DNA of 56,927 bases from an uncultured Crocinitomix sp. (GTDB taxonomy: Bacteria > Bacteroidota > Bacteroidia > Flavobacteriales_D > Crocinitomicaceae), in contig CAKZON010000100.1 of assembly GCA_937136425.1 (NCBI GenBank), positions 1 through 56,927 on the forward strand, read 5' to 3'. Position numbers and translations under genes: made by a program. The notes under the pieces are model-generated. The model was given only the letters and a program-made list of their open reading frames with translations, had not been told where the DNA came from and did no database searches. Of the stretch, positions 36,201 to 42,428 are shown piece by piece; the stretch's first letter is position 1; every line of letters starts with the position of its first letter.

Positions 36201-38166
36201 CTTTGTACTCTATTAATTTTATTTTTATCTCAACAGGATAAGTTGTACCACATTTCTTTTTTTGTAGCGTTTGAAAAACTTCTGTTTTATTTTTAAGTAC
36301 ATTGTTAAACCGATCCGTATTTTTAATAAGTTCGGTCATTGGAAAAAAATCAGTTAACTTTTTTCCTTCTAGTTCTTTTTTAGTGTAACCGGTAACATGA
36401 CATAAGGTTTCATTAACCTTGACAATCTTCATGCTATTGGGCTCTACTAAGCAAATTTCATCTCCCGAACTTTCAAAAAGATCTTTAAACTCAGCAATAC
36501 TATTGCTTAAATTTTGCTTGATTTTTTTTTGCTCAGTAATGTCAAGAATTGCTACAACCATTTTTAAGGGATCAGAGGAGTGCTGATTTTCAATAGCGCT
36601 CCAACTTTGTAATATTCTTTCGTCTCCATTTGAACAAATAATTCGATATTCAAACTCTAATTGACCTCCTGTTTTGCATAAGCGATTTATTATGTTTTTT
36701 ACTCGTTCAAGATCTTCTGGATGTATCGTATTTATCCAATCTTCATAAGTCGGTAAATGGGTGCTTTTATCCATTCCATAAATTCGAAGAGCCTCTTCAG
36801 AAAATGATATAATATTATATTTTATGTCCCAAACCCAACTTCCTAAATGAGCAAGATGTTCTGCTTCATTTAATAATTGTCTATTTTCATAAAGTTCATT
36901 TTCTGTTTCTTTTTGTTTTGTGATGTCTCTTGAAATACTTTCAATACCAAGTGGTTCTCCATTGGCGTCAGAATAAATTCTAGCATTAATTGAAAGTACT
37001 TTACGTTTCCCTTCCTTAGTGATTATTGCTGCTTCAAAACTGTGACAGAAGCCCTTCTCCTTTACTATTTTTATTAAATTATCTCGGTCCTTCGAATTTT
37101 CATAATAATCCTTAGCTTTTTTTCCAATAATCTCATCTTCTTTGTAGCCTGTAATATGAAATACAGAAGGACTGACCATTTCCATAACTCCATCATTATT
37201 GACTCTAAGAAAAAGGTCAATCATTGAATCAAATACATCTCTAAATTTCGTTTCACTCCGCTCGAATTTTGCCTCTAATTGTAAACGATTTGATATATCT
37301 CTTGATATAACCTGAAGATGTGGTTCACCATTTAGAGATATAGAGGAAACATGTACTTCATTGGTGAAAAAAGAACCATCTTTCTTTAATTGCCTCACAA
37401 ATGGAATACTAGTTTTCCCGTGAATAGTTATTTCACTTCGAGCATTTTGAACAATTTTATAGTCATCAGGATGTACTAAGGTTTTTAAAGGAGGAGCACC
37501 AATAACTTCTTCTTTTTTACTGTAGCCAAATAAGGTGAGAAATGACTGATTGACATCCGTTATTTCTTTGGTGTTATGAATAATAATGGAATCAGGAGAT
37601 AGTTCAAAAAGACTTTCTAAAGAGTTTCTTGATTCTTCTAATGTTGCTCTTATTTCTAACTCTTCTGTTGCATCTCTGATTGCTGCCAGCGCTATTTTTC
37701 CGCTTAAGGTATCTGTGTAACTCAAGCTTACACCAATTGGAAATTCTTGTTGGTTTTTTCTTAAACCAAACAAGGAATTGGTTCTATTTCCCATAAGTTT
37801 AACAAGAGACTTTCCCATAATATGAGGCGCATGCTCATTGTGCCCAATAGCATAACGCTCGGGCATTAATATTTCTATTGGTTCGCCAACAAGTTCTTCT
37901 TTTTCATAACCGAAAACAGATGTTGTAGCCTTATTTGAATATATAATCTTATGTTTCTCATTAATTCCAATAACCGCATTTGGAGTTGCGTCCAATAATT
38001 TAGCAGAGATTTGATTAGTTTTCTTTTCTTTAGTGTAAATATTTAGAACTAAGAGTAGTAGATCTAATAGTTCATCTTCTGATATATCAGTGGGAATTTC
38101 TGCATAATCCTTCCCACCTAACTGACTGATTTTTTTTCTAATCTTCTCAAAATGCGTATTCTTCAT
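33229..38166 (-). CDS. Giant cytoplasmic PAS/GAF sensor histidine kinase
   Basis: A 1645-aa kinase with no membrane segment. After about 55 residues come, by eye, PAS domains near 58-175, 185-300, 308-425, 440-560 (PAS_3 type), 565-685 and 690-805; GAF 815-970; PAS 980-1095; GAF 1105-1265; PAS 1280-1395; coiled coil; HisKA with ATASHQFRTPL (His1430); HATPase_c near 1545-1645 (SNLISNAFKYS, DYGIGIP, GTGLGSAIAKEYIE). Eight PAS and two GAF domains point to several small-molecule or redox inputs, none identifiable. The kinase core and the GAF/PAS region resemble the 21430 kinase. First gene of an operon with the receiver, LytTR and REC-PP2C frames. Site C repeats lie 143 nt upstream. Confidence 0.94.
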   Translation of the reverse strand: MKNTHFEKIRKKISQLGGKDYAEIPTDISEDELLDLLLLVLNIYTKEKKTNQISAKLLDATPNAVIGINEKHKIIYSNKATTSVFGYEKEELVGEPIEILMPERYAIGHNEHAPHIMGKSLVKLMGNRTNSLFGLRKNQQEFPIGVSLSYTDTLSGKIALAAIRDATEELEIRATLEESRNSLESLFELSPDSIIIHNTKEITDVNQSFLTLFGYSKKEEVIGAPPLKTLVHPDDYKIVQNARSEITIHGKTSIPFVRQLKKDGSFFTNEVHVSSISLNGEPHLQVISRDISNRLQLEAKFERSETKFRDVFDSMIDLFLRVNNDGVMEMVSPSVFHITGYKEDEIIGKKAKDYYENSKDRDNLIKIVKEKGFCHSFEAAIITKEGKRKVLSINARIYSDANGEPLGIESISRDITKQKETENELYENRQLLNEAEHLAHLGSWVWDIKYNIISFSEEALRIYGMDKSTHLPTYEDWINTIHPEDLERVKNIINRLCKTGGQLEFEYRIICSNGDERILQSWSAIENQHSSDPLKMVVAILDITEQKKIKQNLSNSIAEFKDLFESSGDEICLVEPNSMKIVKVNETLCHVTGYTKKELEGKKLTDFFPMTELIKNTDRFNNVLKNKTEVFQTLQKKKCGTTYPVEIKIKLIEYKGKKTIFAILRDITKRIQTTKRIARFSQIFEDSLNEIFLFDTNSLKFVQVNNVAQKNLGYTMEEFYNLTPVDIKPMFTAQSFKKLLSPLLTGKKNKLVLETVHLRKDKSLYNVEVHLQKNIHETESLFVAFILDITKRKQTEKKNAVFNAISNKLNSNLSTHNFSKYVFSEIQKIKPFPNVYIYNYDELKNEIALIFNAEKNKIKTDFPNPRKNGNGLSEFVIKTKKGLLLNGEEVAAFHKQNKLKTYGSPAESWVGVPLLFENRVVGVLVAQSFQKNSLFTSEDLNFLSFIGTQIGSLVEREKAEKEIKQFEKYFSVSMDLLCIAGTDGFFRKINPKFSEVLGYSEKELLSREFTYFIHPEDIKLTLKQVEKLSRGISTINFVNRYRCKNNEYKCFMWTSTFDPNSNMIYAAARDISEQKKSEEILTSLTNIQDTFIEDASTEETFEKILKALLNFTRSKHGFIGEVLYNSDGTSYLNTNAITSVTEKSKTSDYHEKNGELALIYEDMKSLLEQVINNETPVIVNNLNGDDRKTYQTSEHVQLNGFMGIPFYKKDKLVGIVGLANKPRGYSQNDIDLIAPFLATCSTLIKAHQDNKKREKAESEVNKLADIVSYSSDAIISTDQNGTILSWNIGAEKILGYSRKEIIGTSIDKLKSRSLREAYRTAINEVRNGKRHERYETLKLKKGYVVSYLNMSIFPLIDESGNVKGISSILRDITDQKTAQKAKEEFANMLENEVNERTKDLRVVQKRLELSLEKEKVLGDLKSRFVATASHQFRTPLAVIQASIGILEMQKDLMSEQFLPKFDKAYSRIIDQIGRMTNLMDEVLILGKINDGKIKPILKPVSLIRLCTEVSANYNEIQPDGRKVKIKVIGAPESVLLDEKLFEQALSNLISNAFKYSVGQLGPLITISFNENYAQISVKDYGIGIPNRDLHHLFEPFYRASNVNEVTGTGLGSAIAKEYIELNGGTINVKSELKIGSEFIIILKKS

Positions 38167-38308
38167 CTTTGGCTCTTTAAATAAATCAGATAACTCTTAT
38201 AGAGTTTCGGTTGGTTCAATGAATCGTTTTTTTTGCACGGCAGTTTAAGTTCTAATTATTTTTTAGGATCGCATGATATAATTAAAAAACTTAAATAATG
38301 GGTTAGAA

Positions 38309-38337
38309 TTTCCCAACGCGTCAAATTAGTTTCCCAA
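38309..38337 (-). promoter_or_regulatory. Tandem operator-like repeats, site C
   Basis: On the minus strand TTGGGAAA occurs twice (38330-38337 and 38309-38316), exactly 21 bp apart, 142 nt before the kinase start. Similar over about 30 bp to site D upstream of the T9SS repeat protein. Suggests that the kinase/LytTR operon controls itself. Confidence 0.55.
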
Positions 38338-38470
38338 ATAACTCTGAGGGGTTCTGTTGTATCTAATTTAAGAAAAATCTATTAAACTTCGTTAGTAGGA
38401 CATGTTGGAGATATGGGTAATATCATTATTAATCATGTCGGTATTGAGTTTTTAGTGTTTTCAGGGGTAG

Positions 38471-38518
38471 TGAGAGGGAGATTTAAACTTCCGACCTCGG
38501 GGTTATGAATCCACAGCT
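38471..38518 (-). pseudogene. Decayed tRNA-Met 3' half
   Basis: Same strand as the intact tRNA-Met at 39193-39266. From the acceptor 3' arm through the T-arm, variable loop and anticodon loop (CAT) about 40 of 46 positions match, with changes in the T-arm stem. The D-arm and 5' acceptor are unrecognisable and replaced by an AACACA/TGTGTT inverted repeat, so it cannot fold as a tRNA. Either a failed tandem duplication or the scar of an element that used the tRNA 3' end. Confidence 0.75.
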
Positions 38519-38661
38519 TTATAACACATTTGCTGTGTTTACGGCCTTTTTGGATTGCAAAAACGTACATTTGAGTGCAAAATTGAGCAAAACGTAACAC
38601 TAATTTGTAACACCAATAGTCCATTTTTGAATGAAGTTCTTACATAGATTTACCTTTTGAA

Positions 38662-39072
38662 TTATTTCTTTCTTTGATCTTTTCTAATTATGTAAATAAC
38701 TCTTATAATAAGGATAAAGCCTGCACATAATAAGGTTAACTTAATTTTTAAATCTTTCGTAGAAGTTATTTTTTCAATGAAAGACTTTGCACTACTTTCA
38801 CCTTCTAGGTACATACCATAGATCATGAAGAATAAGCCTGCTAAAATTAAAAGGAAGAGATAATGAAGCAATCTATGTTCTAATTTATTGGTTTTTTCTT
38901 TTAATGATTTAAATAATTGTATTCCAGAAATTGATACAATTAACCAAATTAAGACGAGTAAAATAAAGTTAGATGCTGCACTCATTCCAGACAAAGAATC
39001 TGCTCTAGCGGGGAAAGTCCAGAGAGAAATTAAAATTAAAAGAAATCGATATTTAATCAGAGAATATTTCAT
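38662..39072 (-). CDS. Small inner-membrane protein, unknown function
   Basis: 136 residues from the Met at 39072, chosen because it begins a signal-type sequence (YRFLLILISLWTFPARA) and leaves room for a promoter after the tRNA terminator; a longer frame starts at 39141. Three hydrophobic segments follow the first (FILLVLIWLIVSISGI, LHYLFLLILAGLFFMIYG, LTLLCAGFILIIRVIYII), with a basic C-terminus (RKDQRKK). No family recognised. It sits alone between tRNA-Met and the tRNA remnant. Confidence 0.6.
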   Translation of the reverse strand: MKYSLIKYRFLLILISLWTFPARADSLSGMSAASNFILLVLIWLIVSISGIQLFKSLKEKTNKLEHRLLHYLFLLILAGLFFMIYGMYLEGESSAKSFIEKITSTKDLKIKLTLLCAGFILIIRVIYIIRKDQRKK

Positions 39073-39155
39073 TAAGGATAATATGTCAATGAAATATACA
39101 ATTTTTTTGATGTAAGATCTCTCTTTGAAACAAAAGTTCATTCAATTTATTAAAC

Positions 39156-39191
39156 AAAAAAAACCGAAAGCAATTGCTTCCGGTTTTTTTT
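39156..39191 (-). terminator. Terminator of tRNA-Met
   Basis: AACCG/CGGTT hairpin with an AATT loop, flanked by eight A and eight T. On the minus strand the one internal mismatch becomes G-U, so it fits transcription from the tRNA gene. Confidence 0.85.
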
Positions 39192-39192
39192 G

Positions 39193-39266
39193 TGGCGAGA
39201 GGGAGATTTGAACTCCCGACCTCGGGGTTATGAATCCCGCGCTCTAACCAACTGAGCTACCTCGCC
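39193..39266 (-). tRNA. tRNA-Met (CAT anticodon)
   Basis: 74 nt including the discriminator A; CCA is not encoded. All arms fold: acceptor GGCGAGG with TCTCGCC (one G-U), D-stem GCTC/GAGC, anticodon stem with a single A-C mismatch beside loop TTCATAA, T-stem GGGAG/CTCCC with TTCAAAT. An elongator Met tRNA is most likely, since the acceptor has a normal first pair; a CAT tRNA-Ile modified to lysidine cannot be excluded from sequence alone. Confidence 0.95.
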
Positions 39267-39290
39267 GTGTGCATTATGTTAATGCGGGTG

Positions 39291-39298
39291 CAAATGTA
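39291..39298 (-). promoter_or_regulatory. -7 box of tRNA-Met (TACATTTG)
   Basis: Exact match to TAnnTTTG on the minus strand, 25 nt before the tRNA 5' end. The same octamer precedes ccoS. Confidence 0.6.
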
Positions 39299-39418
39299 AA
39301 TTATTTTTCTAAAATAATGACGCAATATGGTCGAATATTTTAAAAAATAATGAGGAAAATTGGAAATAGCTGTTCTTGAAGAACTTATCAAGGGGCAATT
39401 AAATTGATAAAGTCTGTT

Positions 39419-39426
39419 TATTTTTG
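39419..39426 (+). promoter_or_regulatory. -7 box of alkB (TATTTTTG)
   Basis: Matches TAnnTTTG. With a start about 7 nt downstream, the transcript would begin within a few bases of the ATG at 39433, i.e. almost leaderless. Confidence 0.4.
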
Positions 39427-39432
39427 TGTTTA

Positions 39433-40044
39433 ATGAAGCTTTTTCCCGAAAATCCAAATTTAAACTTACTGCCCTATAATGGTACGGTTAATTATTATGG
39501 CTGTGTACTAACACCAAAAAAAGCCCAGTTTTATTTTGAGCGTCTAATGCAAACAATTGATTGGCGTAATGATGAAGCAGTGATTTTTGGAAAGCATATT
39601 GTGACTGCTCGAAAAGTAGCCTGGTATGGTGATGAAAAGTTTCCGTATCGTTATTCTGGAACAACAAAGTATGCTTTAACTTGGACCAATGAATTGCTCG
39701 AGCTAAAAAAAATAGCTGAGGAATTGACAGGAGAGACATATAATTCATGCCTTTTAAACCTTTATCATAACGGAAGTGAAGGGATGGCATGGCACAGTGA
39801 TGGTGAACGTGATTTAAAAGAAAATGGTGCAATTGCTTCTTTTAGCTTTGGTGCTGAACGTAAATTTGCTTTTAAACATAAAAAGGAAAAAGAAACCATT
39901 AATCTTATTCTTGAACATGGCAGTTTATTGGTAATGAAGGATGAGACACAAACCTACTGGTTACACCGATTACCGCCCACTAAAAAGATTAACCAAGCGC
40001 GTGTTAATCTGACTTTTAGAACGATAGATAATAGTAAAAAATGA
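39433..40044 (+). CDS. alkB: AlkB-type 2-oxoglutarate/Fe(II) DNA dealkylase
   Basis: 203 residues from the ATG at 39433 (MKLFPENPNLNLLPYNG); an in-frame TTG 9 nt upstream is less likely. Repairs alkylated bases by oxidative demethylation. The iron triad is complete: His121-x-Asp123 (WHSDGE) and His178 (WLHRLP); Arg190 and Arg196 (RVNLTFR) bind 2-oxoglutarate and fix the substrate side. GSEGMAWHSD and SFGAERKFAFK are family signatures, and the length is typical of the short ALKBH2-like bacterial form. It is a single gene, not obviously linked to neighbours. Confidence 0.92.
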   Translation: MKLFPENPNLNLLPYNGTVNYYGCVLTPKKAQFYFERLMQTIDWRNDEAVIFGKHIVTARKVAWYGDEKFPYRYSGTTKYALTWTNELLELKKIAEELTGETYNSCLLNLYHNGSEGMAWHSDGERDLKENGAIASFSFGAERKFAFKHKKEKETINLILEHGSLLVMKDETQTYWLHRLPPTKKINQARVNLTFRTIDNSKK

Positions 40045-40098
40045 TAAAAGTCATAATTATGCCTAAGTGGTATCATTTCTAGCTCGTTTTGATTGACC

Positions 40099-40106
40099 TA
40101 ATTTTG
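40099..40106 (+). promoter_or_regulatory. -7 box of the membrane/stress-protein pair (TAATTTTG)
   Basis: Matches TAnnTTTG, about 24 nt before the start at 40130. Confidence 0.5.
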
Positions 40107-40129
40107 GTGAGGTAAACTAAAAAATAATT

Positions 40130-40435
40130 ATGTCTCAATCACTACTTATGGAAAAATCAGCAACTACAGCACCAAAAATATTATCAATGGAATATTTGGA
40201 GAAGAATAGATACGGAGTAATGGTGGTGCTCCTTTTAGTTGTTGGATGTATGGCAGGAATTGCTGTTGGATTGGGTGCTTTAACCCAAGTGTTCTCGCTA
40301 TGCGTATTGGCTTTAACAACTATGGCAGCCTTGTCTATGATGTTAGCCGTTGCGCCTATTAAAGCGATTCTATACACCAGTGTTATAGCAATTGTTGCGG
40401 ATGTATTAATCATTTTGGTAAATGCTTTTATATAA
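40130..40435 (+). CDS. Small membrane protein beside a universal stress protein
   Basis: 101 residues, with a short cytoplasmic start and three hydrophobic segments (VMVVLLLVVGCMAGIAVGLG, VFSLCVLALTTMAALSMMLAV, ILYTSVIAIVADVLIILV). No family recognised. Its stop is 6 nt before the stress-protein start, so the two form an operon; related pairs of small membrane and Usp genes are known near cbb3 oxidase loci, but I cannot assign a role. Confidence 0.7.
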   Translation: MSQSLLMEKSATTAPKILSMEYLEKNRYGVMVVLLLVVGCMAGIAVGLGALTQVFSLCVLALTTMAALSMMLAVAPIKAILYTSVIAIVADVLIILVNAFI

Positions 40436-40441
40436 GTTAAT

Positions 40442-41311
40442 ATGATTAATTCAGTCATAGAAGCGCAACCAAATCAAACGAATTTAATAAAGAATCAAAT
40501 GGAGTTCAACGTTATATATTTATTAACTGACTTTTCAGAACATGCAAAAAACGCTAGTGAATATGCGATTGATGCTTTTGGCACAAATGCCAACTACGTT
40601 TTAATTAATAGCTATGAAGTTAGAAGTACGGCGGCTACATTAATCAATATTGAAGAAATTGCGCACCAAGAGTCAATGATTCATCTTGAAAACGAAGAAG
40701 AAAGATTACTAGAAATATACCCAAACCTAAAGGTTGAAAAATTAAGTAAAGCAGGCACAGCGGTAAATGTGGTCAATAAATTTTTGGGAGATTATGAAGC
40801 GGATTTAGTAGTTGTAGGAAGCAAAGGAATTTCAAAATTGGATGAAATTCTAATTGGTTCTACTTCTAGCGCTGTTATTCGTGGGGTTCATAAACCAGTG
40901 CTAACAGTGCCGTTGAATGCTAAATTCAATAAAATGGACAATATTGTTTTCGGCAGTGATTTGGTTAATTCTAATAAAGAAGAAAATTTAGAAATTACAA
41001 AGGTGTTGAAAAATCGTTTTCATGCAAAGGTATCTGCTGCAACAGTTAAAATGAGCAATACTGAATTGACGAGTGAAGAGCAGTCTTTAGTAGATCAATT
41101 AACTAAGACAGAAGTTATGGATGAGGTTTCTATAATTCGTAAATCTGACGTGAGTAAAGGGTTGATGGATTTTTGTAAAGAATCATCTGCAGATTTGTTA
41201 GTGGTTGTAGCAAAACACACAAGCTTCTTTAAACGCTTCTTTCACAAGAGTATTACGAATGATTTAGTGAATCATGAAGTATTACCAATTTTAGTGTTAG
41301 AAGACACTTAA
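40442..41311 (+). CDS. Universal stress protein, two tandem Usp domains
   Basis: 289 residues. The first Usp domain is about 22-158 (YLLTDFSEHAKNASEYAIDA), with an ATP-binding motif GSKGISKLDEILIGSTSS; the second is about 165-288 and lacks that motif (VVVAKHTSFFKRFFHKS). So only one half probably binds nucleotide. The true start may be Met20 at 40499. Tandem Usp proteins usually act in stress or oxygen-limited states, and this one is beside a cbb3 locus and a CRP-type regulator (inference). A terminator shared with the next gene follows. Confidence 0.9.
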   Translation: MINSVIEAQPNQTNLIKNQMEFNVIYLLTDFSEHAKNASEYAIDAFGTNANYVLINSYEVRSTAATLINIEEIAHQESMIHLENEEERLLEIYPNLKVEKLSKAGTAVNVVNKFLGDYEADLVVVGSKGISKLDEILIGSTSSAVIRGVHKPVLTVPLNAKFNKMDNIVFGSDLVNSNKEENLEITKVLKNRFHAKVSAATVKMSNTELTSEEQSLVDQLTKTEVMDEVSIIRKSDVSKGLMDFCKESSADLLVVVAKHTSFFKRFFHKSITNDLVNHEVLPILVLEDT

Positions 41312-41336
41312 TTGATTTAGATAAAATAATAAAACT

Positions 41337-41369
41337 AATAACCTGCATTTTTAATGCGGGTTATTTTTG
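41337..41369. terminator. Bidirectional terminator between Usp and receiver-CRP genes
   Basis: A 13-bp stem (AATAACCTGCATT and complement, 3-nt loop) with T-rich flanks on both strands, lying between two convergent stop codons. Confidence 0.85.
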
Positions 41370-41370
41370 T

Positions 41371-42420
41371 TTAGAACATGAAATTCTTCAACTTTTCAGG
41401 ACGTAATATTGTAATTGCAGATCCTTTGATTGAAATATAACCATCTGCCTTAAATTCAGACAATGTTCTAATTACAGATTCCGTAGCAGTACCAACAATT
41501 GCAGCCAGATCATCTCTAGAAATGGACATGCTGAAATTGTCTTCCCCTTCATTGTATTTAGAGCTTAATTTCAATAATGAGTCAGCTACACGTTTTCTAA
41601 CTGAATCATAGGCCAAGTTCAGTAATTCCGTTTGCTTTTCAGTAACAGACCCCACTAACATTTGAATAAACTTTTCAGAAACTTCACGAGAAGTATAAAG
41701 CAATTTTAAAAAATCTTCCCGGCGAATTAAAGACACTTCACAATCCTCTAAAGCAGATGCAGAAACAGTATAATTAATTCCTTTTATCATTTCCTTAAAA
41801 CCAAAAAAGTCACCTTCAGAAAAAAGACCTGTCACAAAATCTTTCCCATCAATATTCATTTTTGTGGTTTTGATTTTTCCAGAAATAACAAAGTATAAGT
41901 AGTTCGGATAATCCTCTTCATAAAACAGAACATCCTTTTTTTTGAACTTTTTTGTACGTTTTTCTCTTGTCAATAATTCAATTCCGTCAACCTGTTCTAA
42001 AAACGAATTTAATCCAGACTCACTTCGGTCAAATTCACCTGAAAATTGCTCGATTCTTTTTAATCTTCTTTCAACAGCATCTAATAATTGTCTATCGTCA
42101 AAGGGTTTTGTTAAATAATCATCAGCACCTAAATTCATTCCTTTTCTAAAATCTTCTTTTTCAGATTTTGCAGTTAAAAAAATGAAAGGAATAGCAGCCG
42201 TTTTCGGATCGCGAGATATCATATACAATACTCCATATCCATCCAACTCTGGCATCATAATATCACAAAGAATTAAATCTGGTAATTCTTGTTTGATGAG
42301 AGAAACACCTTTTTTTCCATTCTCTGCCGTGACAACGTCATAATCGGCCAATTCAAGAATTTCTTCAATGTTCTCACGCATGTCATGATTATCTTCTATG
42401 AGTGCAATTTTAACTGCCAT
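41371..42420 (-). CDS. Response regulator, receiver-CRP/FNR fusion
   Basis: 349 residues. Receiver 1-120 with Asp53 (LILCDIMMPELDGYG), FLTAK and DDYLTKPF. Linker, then a cyclic-nucleotide-type effector domain about 160-260 (NYLYFVISGKIKTTK, GLFSEGDFFGFKEM) and a CRP-type winged helix about 280-340 (ISRDDLAAIVGTATESVIRTLSEFK). This places CRP-type DNA binding under control of the kinase at 42429, which ends 8 nt before it. No four-Cys iron-sulfur cluster motif was seen, so it is not a canonical FNR. It should bind the FNR/CRP-like inverted repeats seen at 43973, 53452 and 56197, but this is inference. Confidence 0.92.
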   Translation of the reverse strand: MAVKIALIEDNHDMRENIEEILELADYDVVTAENGKKGVSLIKQELPDLILCDIMMPELDGYGVLYMISRDPKTAAIPFIFLTAKSEKEDFRKGMNLGADDYLTKPFDDRQLLDAVERRLKRIEQFSGEFDRSESGLNSFLEQVDGIELLTREKRTKKFKKKDVLFYEEDYPNYLYFVISGKIKTTKMNIDGKDFVTGLFSEGDFFGFKEMIKGINYTVSASALEDCEVSLIRREDFLKLLYTSREVSEKFIQMLVGSVTEKQTELLNLAYDSVRKRVADSLLKLSSKYNEGEDNFSMSISRDDLAAIVGTATESVIRTLSEFKADGYISIKGSAITILRPEKLKNFMF

Positions 42421-42428
42421 TTTGTATC

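Noticed and set aside
38433..38624. 63-codon minus-strand frame
   Set aside because: It runs through the tRNA remnant and has no protein-like features.
38471..39266. Genomic island bounded by the tRNA and its remnant
   Set aside because: No integrase or other mobility gene lies between, and only one small gene fits; kept as an observation, not a call.
39488..39832. 114-codon frame antisense to alkB
   Set aside because: The plus-strand alkB has a complete iron triad; the antisense frame shows no coding features.
40081..40100. FNR half-site TTGATTGACCTAA upstream of the small membrane gene
   Set aside because: No matching second half with 4-bp spacing.
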